Shown: positions 49,780-58,397 of the stretch, piece by piece | How positions within the stretch are numbered: position 1 is the stretch's first letter | Layout of the letters: each line of letters opens with the position of its first letter | Source: JAYPWI01 sp964629575 | GTDB lineage: Bacteria > Actinomycetota > Acidimicrobiia > Acidimicrobiales > Poriferisodalaceae | Length of the DNA stretch: 64,000 nt | Assembly (NCBI GenBank): GCA_964629575.1 | Contig: CAZVUM010000002.1 | Location: 62,001 to 126,000 of the forward strand | Reading direction: 5' to 3' | Program-made: the position numbers and the translations under genes | The notes under the pieces: generated by a model | What the model was told of the DNA's origin: nothing | The model's database searches: none | Seen by the model: the letters and a program-made list of their open reading frames with translations, nothing else

Positions 49780-51381
49780 TCAGGAGCTACAGGACAGCTG
49801 CGAGCAGCCCACCCTGGTCCGCGCCCAATCGGGACGCTTGGCCGCGTGCGGTTCGAACTCCGGCTGTTCGTCGTAAGGCCGACGCATCACGTCCAGGAGC
49901 TCCCCGATGAGCGACGTATCGCCGTCGCTCGCCGCGTCGATCGCCAGCTGGGCCAGATAGTTGCGCAGGACGAACTTGGGGTTGACCGAGTTCATCGCGG
50001 CACGGCGCTCGCCGTCGTGGAGATGTAGCTCGCGCACTCGCCGCGAGTAGGCGCCGACGAAGGTCTGGATGCGGTCCCGGGACTCCACCGTGATCGAGCC
50101 GGGGGAATAGTGGGCTTCACCGAGCACCTGCGCCCTGGCCGCGTCGTCGACGTCTTCGGACGTGGGCACCTCCGCCAGGCGCCGCCAGAAGATCGTCATG
50201 TCGGTCTCGGTGAGCTGCAGCACCTCGAGCGCTTCGGCGGCGAGCTCGCGATCGACGTCGTCGGCGAGGGCCGGGAGGCCCAGCTTGGCCGCCATCATGT
50301 CCGCCCACCGCGCTTCGAACTCCGGCACGAAGCGGTCGATCGCCTCCTGGAGCGGTTCGACTGCGCCGACGAGCGGAAAGAGGGCGTTGGCCAGCTGGAC
50401 CAGGTTCCAGTGGGCGATCTGTGGCTGGAGGCCGAAGCGATACCGCTTGGTCCCCGCGTCTGTGGTGTTGGGTGTCCAGTTGGGGTCGTAGTCGTCGAGC
50501 CAGCCGTAGGGCCCGTAGTCGATCGTCAGACCGAGGATCGACATGTTGTCGGTGTTCATGACGCCATGGACGAAGCCCACGCGCAGCCATTCGGCCACCA
50601 TCGCTGCGGTTCGGCGGGCGACCTCTGCGAGCAGATCGGCGTAGATCTGCCCGCCATCTCCAGGCACACCGAGCTCGGGGTATTCGGTGGAGATCACGAA
50701 GTCGGCGAGCTGGCGCAACGTCTCGTGGTCGTCGCGCGCGGCGAAGATCTCGAAGTTGCCGAACCTCACGAAGCTCGGCGCGACACGACACACGACCGCA
50801 CCGGGCTCGGGCGCCGGGTTGCCGTCGTAGAGCATGTCGCGGACGACGTCTTCGCCTGTCGTGACGAGGCTGAGGGCCCGCGTGGTCGGGACGCCCAGGT
50901 GGTGCATGGCCTCGCTGCAGAGAAACTCGCGCACCGAGGACCGAAGCACAGCCAGGCCGTCGGCGGTGCGGGAGTACGGCGTGGGCCCTGCGCCTTTGAG
51001 CTGCAACATCTGCCGCCGACCCGTGACGTCGACCGCCTCGCCGAGGGCGATGGCCCGCCCGTCGCCGAGCTGGCCCGCCCAGTTGCCGAACTGGTGGCCG
51101 CCATAACACATGGCGTGTGCGTCCATCCCTGCGAGGAGCGCGTTGCCACCGAACACCGCGGCGAATCGCGGATCCTCGGCGACCTCTGCTGCCAGCCCGA
51201 GTTGTTCGAACATCTCGGCTGAGTGCGCGATGAGCGTCGGCCCGGCCACCGGGGTCGGCTCGACCCGGCTGTAGCAGGCCCCGACGACCTGGCGTCTGTG
51301 GTTGTCCGACACAGGGTCGTGCGGAAGCGACTGGGTGAAGCGGTTGTCGAAGCGAAGATCGTCGAGCGTGTCTGGCGTCAT
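49780..51381 (-). CDS. selO: protein adenylyltransferase SelO (YdiU/UPF0061)
   Basis: 533 residues. SelO has a pseudokinase fold that flips ATP and transfers AMP to Ser/Thr/Tyr. Characteristic text: DNRFTQSLPHDP near the start, then MCYGGHQFGNWAGQLGDGRA, LQLKGAGPTPYSRTADG, LRSSVREFLCSEAMHHLG, GFVHGVMNTDNMSILGLTID and YGPYGWLDDYDPNWTPNTTD. The C-terminus ends CSQLSCSS, where animal orthologues have selenocysteine; here it is Cys. ATG 51381. It sits alone between mrp and the DUF3107 group. Redox-linked regulation is known for the family. Confidence 0.95.
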   Translation of the reverse strand: MTPDTLDDLRFDNRFTQSLPHDPVSDNHRRQVVGACYSRVEPTPVAGPTLIAHSAEMFEQLGLAAEVAEDPRFAAVFGGNALLAGMDAHAMCYGGHQFGNWAGQLGDGRAIALGEAVDVTGRRQMLQLKGAGPTPYSRTADGLAVLRSSVREFLCSEAMHHLGVPTTRALSLVTTGEDVVRDMLYDGNPAPEPGAVVCRVAPSFVRFGNFEIFAARDDHETLRQLADFVISTEYPELGVPGDGGQIYADLLAEVARRTAAMVAEWLRVGFVHGVMNTDNMSILGLTIDYGPYGWLDDYDPNWTPNTTDAGTKRYRFGLQPQIAHWNLVQLANALFPLVGAVEPLQEAIDRFVPEFEARWADMMAAKLGLPALADDVDRELAAEALEVLQLTETDMTIFWRRLAEVPTSEDVDDAARAQVLGEAHYSPGSITVESRDRIQTFVGAYSRRVRELHLHDGERRAAMNSVNPKFVLRNYLAQLAIDAASDGDTSLIGELLDVMRRPYDEQPEFEPHAAKRPDWARTRVGCSQLSCSS

Positions 51382-51413
51382 GACCGGTTCACCCTCTCAC
51401 AGAAGCGTCAGGC

Positions 51414-52556
51414 TCAGAGGAGCTTGAGGCCCTCGTTGTAGCGCCGGGTCGGGAGGTGCTCCTCCTCGAGGAGACGGGCCATCTCGCGGAACACGACGGC
51501 CGGCTCGCTGTCAGGATCGGCGACCGTGATCGGATCGCCGACGTCGCCGCCCTCGCGGAGCGCGGGCAGAAGAGGCACTCGCCCGAGCAGTGGCACGTCC
51601 AGGAGCTCGGCGAGTTCCTGGCCGCCGCCCGATCCGAAGATCTCGTACTCAACGCCATCGTCTCCTCGGAACCAGCTCATGTTCTCGATCACGGCTCGGA
51701 CCTGGAGGTTGACCTTGTCGGCCATGAACGCCGCGCGCTGGGCGACCTTCTGGGCCGCCGGCTGCGGTGTGGTCACCACGATCAACTCTGACTTGGGAAG
51801 GAACTGCGCGAGGGAGAGCGAGATGTCGCCGGTGCCGGGGGGCAGATCGACGAGGAGGTAGTCGGGTTCGTCCCAATAGACGTCGGTGAGGAACTGTTCG
51901 AGCGCCTTGTGGAGCATCGGGCCCCGCCAGATGACCGGCTGGTCCTCTCGGGCGAAGAACCCCATCGAGATACAGCGCACCCCGTTGGCCTCGACCGGCA
52001 CGACCATCTGGTCGATGACCGTGGGGGGCCGCTCGACACCCAGCATGCGGGGGATCGAGAAGCCCCACACGTCCGCGTCGATGACGGCGCTCCGGAGACC
52101 CCGCTGCGCCAACGCGATCGCCAGGTTGGTCGTGACGCTCGACTTGCCCACCCCGCCTTTGCCACTGGCGATGAGCAGCACCCTCGTGCGGTTGCCCGGC
52201 TCGGCGAACGAGACCGCCCGCCCCTCGGCGTGGCCGTGCGCTCCCTGCGACCCGGCGGTCTCCGCCGGGTCACCGATGAGCTGCGCTCGCAGCGTCGCCT
52301 GCTCGGCCTCGTCCATCACGGTGAACTCGACGTCCACCTGACCGACGCCGTCCACCGAGCGCGCGGCCTCGACAACGAAGTGCGCGAGCTCTTCTCTGAC
52401 GGGCCAGTCCTCGGACGGCAGCGCGATCGCGACCTGCACCCCGCCTCCGGCCACCGCGACGGCTCGCAGCATTCCCATCTGCGCGATGTCGCGGCGCAGC
52501 TCCGGGTCGATCACGCCGCTGATCGCCGTGGTGAGATCGTCTTCGGCGACGGGCAT
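51414..52556 (-). CDS. mrp: Mrp/NBP35-family iron-sulfur carrier ATPase
   Basis: 380 residues. An N-terminal MIP18/DUF59 domain (about 1-90; GVIDPELRRDIAQMGML) is followed by the deviant Walker A site LLIASGKGGVGKSSVTTNLA, the switch GFSIPRMLGV and DYLLVDLPPGTGDISLSLAQ. The C-terminal C-x-x-C that binds the transferred cluster in many homologues is missing: the region reads ENMSWFRGDDGVEYEIFG, as in other actinobacteria. It is divergent from a SufR-like regulator with 63 bases between. AGGAG precedes the ATG. It probably delivers Fe-S clusters. Confidence 0.92.
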   Translation of the reverse strand: MPVAEDDLTTAISGVIDPELRRDIAQMGMLRAVAVAGGGVQVAIALPSEDWPVREELAHFVVEAARSVDGVGQVDVEFTVMDEAEQATLRAQLIGDPAETAGSQGAHGHAEGRAVSFAEPGNRTRVLLIASGKGGVGKSSVTTNLAIALAQRGLRSAVIDADVWGFSIPRMLGVERPPTVIDQMVVPVEANGVRCISMGFFAREDQPVIWRGPMLHKALEQFLTDVYWDEPDYLLVDLPPGTGDISLSLAQFLPKSELIVVTTPQPAAQKVAQRAAFMADKVNLQVRAVIENMSWFRGDDGVEYEIFGSGGGQELAELLDVPLLGRVPLLPALREGGDVGDPITVADPDSEPAVVFREMARLLEEEHLPTRRYNEGLKLL

Positions 52557-52605
52557 GGCGACTCCTGAGGGGGATGGCGCAGGCTGTGGACCGCCCGACC
52601 GCCGA

Positions 52606-52614
52606 TAGAATCTA
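52606..52614 (+). promoter_or_regulatory. -10 box and 9-base palindrome between mrp and the SufR-like gene
   Basis: TAGAAT (52606-52611) ends eight bases before the GTG start at 52620, fitting a leaderless mRNA. It is embedded in the palindrome TAGA-A-TCTA. A bound regulator here would block its own promoter and might also affect mrp on the other strand. Confidence 0.5.
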
Positions 52615-52619
52615 CCGCT

Positions 52620-53324
52620 GTGACCGCTCAGGCACTCACTCCCGAACGCTTCTCCGCAGCGGTGGCGTCGATAACCGCCGCGTTTGGCGATCCGACTCGG
52701 CGCGACATCTACCTACGCGTCCGAGAGACAGCCGAGGGGATGACGGCCTCCGAAGTAGCCCAGGCGGTGGATCTGCACGCCAACGTCGCCCGCCACCATC
52801 TCGACAAGCTGGCCGCGGGCGGCCATGTCGTGGTCGACGTGCATTCGGGCGGCGGCGCAGGCCGGCCATCCAAGCGTTACCGAGCCGCCCACCCGGAGAT
52901 GTCGCTGGAGTTCCCCGTTCGCCACGACGATCTTCTCGGGACGCTGCTCGGCCGAGCGCTCACCCGTCTGCCCGCCGACGAGGCCGCAGAGCTGGCCGAA
53001 GAGGTCGGCATCGAATACGGCCTACATCTCGCATCGTTGATGGAGCCGGGCGAAGCCCACCGGTCGCTCGAAGCGGCGGTCGGCGCGGTCGCCGACGCGC
53101 TCACCTCTCATGGTTTCTCGGCCCGGTCCGAAGGCATCGCCGGCGAACTCGTGATCGTGTCGGAGCACTGCCCGTTCGGACAGGCCGCCGTCGACCATCC
53201 CGTCTTGTGCGCCATCGATCGCGGCCTCGTGAAGGGCATGCTCGGCGGCCTCCACGGTGAAACGACACCGGAGCTCGCCGGGTCGGTCCCCATGGGCGAC
53301 ACCGTCTGCACCACGCGGGTCTGA
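52620..53324 (+). CDS. SufR-like winged-helix Fe-S sensing regulator
   Basis: 234 residues. An N-terminal ArsR/DeoR-type winged helix (about 15-80; GMTASEVAQAVDLHANVARH is the recognition region) is followed by a helical linker. A C-terminal domain holds EHCPFGQAAVDHPVLCAIDR and then TVCTTRV. The cysteines form C-x12-C-x32-C; SufR proteins use C-x12-C and further cysteines to bind a cluster and repress suf genes. The divergent Fe-S carrier mrp supports this. The start is GTG 52620. The SixA-like gene follows five bases after the stop. Moderate certainty on the ligand. Confidence 0.82.
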   Translation: MTAQALTPERFSAAVASITAAFGDPTRRDIYLRVRETAEGMTASEVAQAVDLHANVARHHLDKLAAGGHVVVDVHSGGGAGRPSKRYRAAHPEMSLEFPVRHDDLLGTLLGRALTRLPADEAAELAEEVGIEYGLHLASLMEPGEAHRSLEAAVGAVADALTSHGFSARSEGIAGELVIVSEHCPFGQAAVDHPVLCAIDRGLVKGMLGGLHGETTPELAGSVPMGDTVCTTRV

Positions 53325-53329
53325 CACTG

Positions 53330-53809
53330 TTGCGCGTTCATCTCGTCAGGCACGCCCGCGCCCTTCCCCGCCGCGGCCACCAAGGGCCGGATCGAGACCG
53401 AGCGCTCAACGACCGCGGCCGAACCCAGGCCGATGCCCTCGCGGGGCTGAGCCTCTTCGACGGCGTCGAGAGAGTCATCTCGAGCCCAGCCGTTCGCTGC
53501 GTCGACACGGTTGCTCGGCTCGCTCACCGGCTCGGCGTCGACGTCGAGCAGGACGAGCGGTTGTTCGAGGGCAACGCCGGCGCAGTGGTGTTCGAGCTCG
53601 CCCTCTCCCACGGCGCAGACGTCGGCGGCAGTGGCGACCTCCTCCTGTGCTCGCACGGCGACCTGATCCCCGACGCGCTGCATCTGGCGCAGCTGCGCGG
53701 CGCGCGCTTGATCGGCTCCAACCTGGTGGCCAAAGGGTCCACCTGGTCGCTCGACTTCGACGGCGAACGGGTCACAACCGCCACCTACACCGCCGCCCCT
53801 GAGGCCTGA
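53330..53809 (+). CDS. SixA-like phosphohistidine phosphatase family protein
   Basis: 159 residues, histidine-phosphatase fold without the large insertion, like SixA. RHG is altered to RHA in MRVHLVRHARALPRRGH, which is common in SixA. Further marks are ERVISSPAVRCVDTVARLA, the glutamate of RLFEGNAGAVVFELA, and LLLCSHGDLIPDALH with the second histidine. The start is TTG 53330, five bases after the regulator stop, so the two are one transcript. Its substrate is unknown. It is convergent with ccmI, three bases apart. Confidence 0.85.
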   Translation: MRVHLVRHARALPRRGHQGPDRDRALNDRGRTQADALAGLSLFDGVERVISSPAVRCVDTVARLAHRLGVDVEQDERLFEGNAGAVVFELALSHGADVGGSGDLLLCSHGDLIPDALHLAQLRGARLIGSNLVAKGSTWSLDFDGERVTTATYTAAPEA

Positions 53810-53812
53810 ACC

Positions 53813-54667
53813 TCAGCCCGCGAGTGCGGCGCGCATCTCCTGGATCGTGTCGGTGATCACCTGGGCCATCTGGGGTGGCGGATCGCGTTCGAGCGCAGCC
53901 TCGTAGTACTCGATCGCCGCCGCGAGATCGCCTTGGAGTTCACGCGCTGCCAACCCCCTGAAGAGGTAGGGGTCTGGCACCGTCGCACCGAGTTCGATCG
54001 CCCGATCCAGCGCCTCGAGCCCGAGCGCGTGCAGGTCGACACCCTCGGCCGCGAGCGCCTCGTCGCGGGCCGCGGGACTGACGCGGACGAGGATCCAACC
54101 GCGCAGGGTCAATGCCCCGACGTGATCGGGATCTGCGGCGAGGATCTGATCGAGCTGGCGAAGCGCCGGTTCGATCTCGGCCTGCCGTTCGTGCAGCTGA
54201 GCGGAGAGGAGGAGGGCTTCGGCGAGGTCGCGATCGTCGACCAGAACCGCGTCAACCATCTCGCGCGCTCCCTCCAGGTCGCCGCCGAAGAAGAGCTGCT
54301 CAGCCTCCGCAACCCGAGTGCGCACGGACGAGTTGATGTCGCCTGTGATGATCCCGCCGGGGGCGCGCTGCCCAGAAAACTGGGCCAGCGTCAGGCCGGC
54401 CACTACCGCGAGAACCGCAGCACCCGCGAAGTACCACCACTTCTGGCTCGACGTCGCTTCGTGGGCGATCGTGGCCTCGCCCTCCTGGATCTGGCGCGCC
54501 ACCGCCGCAGCTCGCCGGGTGTAGTCGTCGTTGAGGGTCGCGAACTCCTCGTCGTCGACTTCGCCAGCCGCGTGCTCACGCTCGAGATCGTCGAGCGAGC
54601 GCAGCAGGAAGTCCCGCTCCTCTTCGAGCTCGGCGAGGCGATCGAGTCGCCGACCCGAGGCCGTCAC
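53813..54667 (-). CDS. ccmI: CcmI-like TPR protein of cytochrome c maturation
   Basis: 284 residues. The N-terminal LAELEEERDFLLRSLDDLER and AAGEVDDEEFATLNDDYTRR segment is the CcmI pattern. A membrane helix (WWYFAGAAVLAVVAGLTLAQ) follows, then two to three TPR-like repeats (about 115-284; AEALLLSAQLHERQAEIEPA). CcmI holds apocytochrome for the heme lyase. The start is GTG 54667, overlapping ccmH (GTGA). It is the last gene of the ccm operon, which fixes the assignment despite low sequence conservation in this family. Confidence 0.82.
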   Translation of the reverse strand: MTASGRRLDRLAELEEERDFLLRSLDDLEREHAAGEVDDEEFATLNDDYTRRAAAVARQIQEGEATIAHEATSSQKWWYFAGAAVLAVVAGLTLAQFSGQRAPGGIITGDINSSVRTRVAEAEQLFFGGDLEGAREMVDAVLVDDRDLAEALLLSAQLHERQAEIEPALRQLDQILAADPDHVGALTLRGWILVRVSPAARDEALAAEGVDLHALGLEALDRAIELGATVPDPYLFRGLAARELQGDLAAAIEYYEAALERDPPPQMAQVITDTIQEMRAALAG

Positions 54668-55125
54668 GTCTTCGAACGGAGCCGGGCGACCAGTTCCCGG
54701 TCCTCATCTGTCGCGCCGAGGCCTCTCCCCGAGCGCCAGTCGCGGAACGACCAGCCCAGCCACACGCCTCCCACGACGACCGCGATCACCGGAACGACCC
54801 ACACCAGGGAGGCGAACCCCGCACGTGGCGGCCTGGCATCGACGCCCTGACCGTACTGCTGAGTCAGGAAGCGGCGGATCTCGCTATCGGGGAGACCGTC
54901 ATCGATGAGCTCGTCGATCTGCTGGCGGATCGCTGCAGAGACCGGCGCATTGGACTCGAGCACGTTCTGCCCATCGCATTCGGGACAGAGCGTCGTGGCT
55001 TTGAGATCGTAGGCCCGCTCGTCGTCGGTGGCCGGCGGATCGTCGGCGGTGGCGACGATCGCAACCGACGTCGCCATCACCACGAGGACGACAACCCAGA
55101 GCGCGCGCCGAATCAGCGCTGTCAC
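54664..55125 (-). CDS. ccmH: cytochrome c maturation thiol reductase CcmH
   Basis: 153 residues. A signal anchor at the start (ALWVVVLVVMATSVAIVATA) precedes the redox motif ATTLCPECDGQNVLESNAP, the Ccm form of L-R-C-P-x-C. IRQQIDELIDDGLPDSEIRR and FLTQQYGQGVDARPP complete the domain, and a second membrane helix follows. CcmH reduces the haem-binding cysteines of apocytochrome c. The start GTG 55125 overlaps ccmG (GTGA). Confidence 0.92.
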   Translation of the reverse strand: MTALIRRALWVVVLVVMATSVAIVATADDPPATDDERAYDLKATTLCPECDGQNVLESNAPVSAAIRQQIDELIDDGLPDSEIRRFLTQQYGQGVDARPPRAGFASLVWVVPVIAVVVGGVWLGWSFRDWRSGRGLGATDEDRELVARLRSKT

Positions 55126-55700
55126 GAGGCATCGACCTGCGCGAGCAGCTGGGCGATGTGATCGTCGAGCAGGTCTGCAGTGATTCGCCCTTGATAGCGG
55201 TTGACCACGAAGCCGCTCGGCGCGACGACAAAGGTCTCGGGCGGGCGGAGTACCGCGAACTTCACCGCGAATTCGGCGTCGGGGTCCTTCACGACCGGCC
55301 AGTCGCCGCCGAGCTCCTCGAAGAACGCCCGGGCACCTTCCTCGGTGTCGCCGAACGGAATGCTGACCACGAGCGCGTCGTCGACGTGACGAGCGGCGAA
55401 CTCGACCAACTCGGGATGTTCCTGCTCGCAGGGCACACACCAACTGGCGAAGAAGTTGACCACAACCCACTTGCCGCGGGCGTCGTCGATGTCGAAGGGC
55501 TCGCCCTCCAGAGTCTCGCCCGCCACTGCGGGAACCACCTGGTTGATGAGCGGGGACTGGCCGGCGAAGTCCGTGCCGCCGTCGCGCGTCCAGAGCAGAA
55601 TGACCAAGCCGATCATGATGAGCGCCGCGACCACGGCGGCCATCCGAACCGGGCCACCGGAGGCACCGCCCGGGAGTTCCTCCTCGGCGGCGTCGGTCAT
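55122..55700 (-). CDS. ccmG: CcmG/DsbE-type thioredoxin-like protein
   Basis: 192 residues. A membrane anchor (MAAVVAALIMIGLVILLW) is followed by a thioredoxin fold with the active site VVNFFASWCVPCEQEHPEL (W-C-x-x-C). The cis-proline region is LRPPETFVVAPSGFVVNRYQ. It passes electrons to the CcmH/apocytochrome thiols outside the membrane. ATG 55700 overlaps the ccmF stop (ATGA). Confidence 0.92.
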   Translation of the reverse strand: MTDAAEEELPGGASGGPVRMAAVVAALIMIGLVILLWTRDGGTDFAGQSPLINQVVPAVAGETLEGEPFDIDDARGKWVVVNFFASWCVPCEQEHPELVEFAARHVDDALVVSIPFGDTEEGARAFFEELGGDWPVVKDPDAEFAVKFAVLRPPETFVVAPSGFVVNRYQGRITADLLDDHIAQLLAQVDAS

Positions 55701-57670
55701 ACGAGCGCCGGCTCCTTCTCGGGCTCACCGGACTCGGCCGGCGGCTCGACGCCCTCCTGGAATGGGAGGTCCTTGCGGCGCGTGGGGACGAGGGCGAGCA
55801 GAGTTCCGAGGCCGAGCAGTCCGCCGCCAGCCCACATCCATCCAACCAGTGGCTGGATGAGGACCCGGATCGCGACCTCATCGTCGCCCTCGTCGGGAAG
55901 CACGGACAACACGAGATAGACGTTGTCGACCAAACCGGTGCTCACGCTCGGTGTGGGGATCGGTCGCCCGAATGTGGGGAACCTGGTGACCGCCGGTGCG
56001 TAGACACCGCGACCTTCGATGTCGATCTGTGCGCTCACGACTCGGTTGGGGCCATCCATGCGGTCCACCAACTCGATGAACGTCACCTCGTATCCCGCGA
56101 CCGAACCGGTCTCACCTGGCGCGAGCACGAACTCGCCTTCCTCGGAGTACACGCTGCTCGCGACGAACCCGAACGCGATGACGGCGACGCCGATGTGGGC
56201 GACCATTCCGCCGCCGGCGCGGCCGGTCAGCCCCCACAATCCGTTTCGGCGAACAGCAAGCGCAAGATGTCGCGCAGCTGCTCCGATCGTGAAGCCGCCG
56301 AGCCCGAGGCCAAGCAGCGCCCACAAGCCGGTTGCACCGGCGAGTGCGGCGATGAGCATCGTGCCCGCAGCGACGGCTACAGGGCCGAGGAGTCGCTCGA
56401 CCAGCAGAGCTGCCGATGTCGATCTCCACGTCAGCAGCGGCGACACGCCCATGAGGAACAGCAGCGCGATCCCGATCGGCATGAGCATCGTGTCGAACCA
56501 CGGCGCGCCGACCGCGATCCGGTCGCCGTTTACCGCCTCGACAATCAACGGGAACACGGTGCCCAACAGAACGAAGAACGCGAAGGCCGCGAACAGGAAA
56601 TTGTTGGCGAGGAAGGACCCCTCCCTCGACACCGGTGAGTCGATCGATCCGGGCGACCGAAGCCGATCGCCGCGCCAGCCGATCAGCCCGACGGACACGA
56701 TCACGATCGTGGTGAACAAGGCCAGGAACAACGGTCCGATACTCGACTCGGAGAACTCATGCACCGACCGCACGACACCGGATCTCGTCAGGAAGGTGCC
56801 GAAGATGGTCAACGCGAAGGTGGCGAGGAGCAGGCACAGGTTCCACACCCGCAACATGCCCCTGCGCTCCTGGACGATCACCGAGTGGATGAACGCCGTC
56901 CCCGTGAGCCACGGCAAGAAGGACGCGTTCTCCACGGGGTCCCAGGCCCAGTACCCGCCCCAGCCGAGCACTTCGTAGCTCCACCAGGCCCCCAGCAGGA
57001 CCCCGATGCTCAAACTGCCCCAGGCGATCATGGTCCAGACCCGGGTGGCCACCAACCAGCCCTCACCAAGCCGCCCCGTCACCAGCGCGCCGACAGCGAA
57101 CCCGAACGGAACCGTGAACCCGACATAGCCGAGGTAGAGCATGATCGGGTGAATGGCCATCAGCGGGTGATTGCGCAGCAACGGATTGAGGCCGTTGCCC
57201 TCCGCCGGTGCCACATCGAGCGTGGTGAACGGGTCGGCGGGAAACACGAGAAGGCCGAAGAAGAAGGCTCCCAGGGCGAGCATCGTCAGCAGCGACCACG
57301 CCACCAGCCGGTCATCGATCCTCGCTCGGAACACGAAGGCCACCGCGCCGACGTAGAGGCACAGCACCAGTGCCCAGAGCAGGAGCGACCCTTCGAGCGC
57401 GCCCCACAGCGTGGCCATCTTGTAGACGAGAGGCGTGTCGGTCGTGGAGTTCTCCGCCACGTAAGCCAGCGAGAAGTCGTCGCGCACAAGAGCGACTTCC
57501 ATAGCGATGGTGGCGATCACCGCCCCGCTCACCATCACCGCCACCCACATCAGAGCGCGGCGCTGCCTGGCCGTGTCGCGGGTGGCGAGTGCCAACCCGA
57601 GTGTCGAGATACCTCCGAGTGCGCCGACGAAGCCGATGGCAACCCCGAGGCTTCCGATCAGCGCCGTCAC
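55697..57670 (-). CDS. ccmF: cytochrome c heme lyase subunit CcmF
   Basis: 657 residues, about 14-15 membrane helices. The periplasmic WWD motif reads GWGGYWAWDPVENASFLPWL, with flanking histidines for haem (HPLMAIHPIMLYLGYVGFTV and FIHSVIVQERRGMLRV). The C-terminal soluble region precedes a last helix. CcmF with CcmH/I attaches haem to apocytochrome c. The start GTG 57670 overlaps ccmE. Length and topology are standard. Confidence 0.95.
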   Translation of the reverse strand: MTALIGSLGVAIGFVGALGGISTLGLALATRDTARQRRALMWVAVMVSGAVIATIAMEVALVRDDFSLAYVAENSTTDTPLVYKMATLWGALEGSLLLWALVLCLYVGAVAFVFRARIDDRLVAWSLLTMLALGAFFFGLLVFPADPFTTLDVAPAEGNGLNPLLRNHPLMAIHPIMLYLGYVGFTVPFGFAVGALVTGRLGEGWLVATRVWTMIAWGSLSIGVLLGAWWSYEVLGWGGYWAWDPVENASFLPWLTGTAFIHSVIVQERRGMLRVWNLCLLLATFALTIFGTFLTRSGVVRSVHEFSESSIGPLFLALFTTIVIVSVGLIGWRGDRLRSPGSIDSPVSREGSFLANNFLFAAFAFFVLLGTVFPLIVEAVNGDRIAVGAPWFDTMLMPIGIALLFLMGVSPLLTWRSTSAALLVERLLGPVAVAAGTMLIAALAGATGLWALLGLGLGGFTIGAAARHLALAVRRNGLWGLTGRAGGGMVAHIGVAVIAFGFVASSVYSEEGEFVLAPGETGSVAGYEVTFIELVDRMDGPNRVVSAQIDIEGRGVYAPAVTRFPTFGRPIPTPSVSTGLVDNVYLVLSVLPDEGDDEVAIRVLIQPLVGWMWAGGGLLGLGTLLALVPTRRKDLPFQEGVEPPAESGEPEKEPALV

Positions 57671-58233
57671 GAGGCGCGTCCCCGTTCGGCCGCTTCGGCG
57701 AATCCGTCAGGACAGCCGTCGAAATACCCCTCGGGAAGCGTCGCCTGAATCGACTCTTCCGAAACCGCCTCGTACTCGTTGGTGTGCTTGACGAGCATCC
57801 GGTCCGACAAGAAGAAATGGCTGTCCGAGCCCGCGATCGTGGAGCTCGAGCCGGGCTCCCATGCGCCCTCGAGGACAACGGGGATCCACGGGCTCTCGAA
57901 CAGATCGGGGGGATCGGTGAGATGGCGAACCGCGGCGACCTCGCAGTCGTGCACGATCTGGAAAGTGGTGACGCCACCGTCGTTGGTGACCGTGGCGGGG
58001 ATCACCCTCCCCTGAATGCGGAAGCGCTTGTCGCCCAGATCCTCTCGCTGCTCGATCGCTTCGTCGACGTTGCGGAAGAAGAGCGTCGCGTTGCGCAACC
58101 CCTGCACGAGCACGAAGCCCCCGACCACCACGAGCACGGCCGTCACCAACAGCACCCGGGTACGCCGCCCGCGCAGCAGACCACGCCGGATCTCGTCGAC
58201 GTCCTCGAGCTCGTGGCGCGGTGTCAGGTCCAC
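57667..58233 (-). CDS. ccmE: heme chaperone CcmE
   Basis: 188 residues. One membrane anchor (VLLVTAVLVVVGGFVLVQGL) precedes an OB-fold domain: RFRIQGRVIPATVTNDGG, DPPDLFESPWIPVVLEGAW and the haem-binding histidine in MLVKHTNEYEAV. The family core is H-x-x-x-Y. CcmE binds haem covalently and passes it to CcmF. GTG 58233 has AAGG seven bases upstream and overlaps ccmD by ten bases. Confidence 0.9.
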   Translation of the reverse strand: MDLTPRHELEDVDEIRRGLLRGRRTRVLLVTAVLVVVGGFVLVQGLRNATLFFRNVDEAIEQREDLGDKRFRIQGRVIPATVTNDGGVTTFQIVHDCEVAAVRHLTDPPDLFESPWIPVVLEGAWEPGSSSTIAGSDSHFFLSDRMLVKHTNEYEAVSEESIQATLPEGYFDGCPDGFAEAAERGRAS

Positions 58234-58397
58234 GTGGATCCCTTCTCCCCCTCGCCCGCTGACGAGCCGTCGTCGCTGCGGCCGATGCCGAGCTGTTCGC
58301 CGATCGCCCGACCGCGCATCACGATCCATGCGGCATAGAACCCGATGGCAGCGATGGTGATGCCGTATCCGGCGATGATCGATCCTGCGTTGTTCAC
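58224..58397 (-). CDS. ccmD: small heme exporter protein CcmD
   Basis: 57 residues, one membrane helix (IIAGYGITIAAIGFYAAWIV) followed by RGRAIGEQLG, the usual CcmD pattern of helix then short basic segment. The polar tail rich in Gly, Ser and Asp is longer than in most. CcmD helps release haem-loaded CcmE from CcmABC. The start GTG 58397 overlaps the ccmC stop (GTGA). Confidence 0.82.
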   Translation of the reverse strand: MNNAGSIIAGYGITIAAIGFYAAWIVMRGRAIGEQLGIGRSDDGSSAGEGEKGSTWT

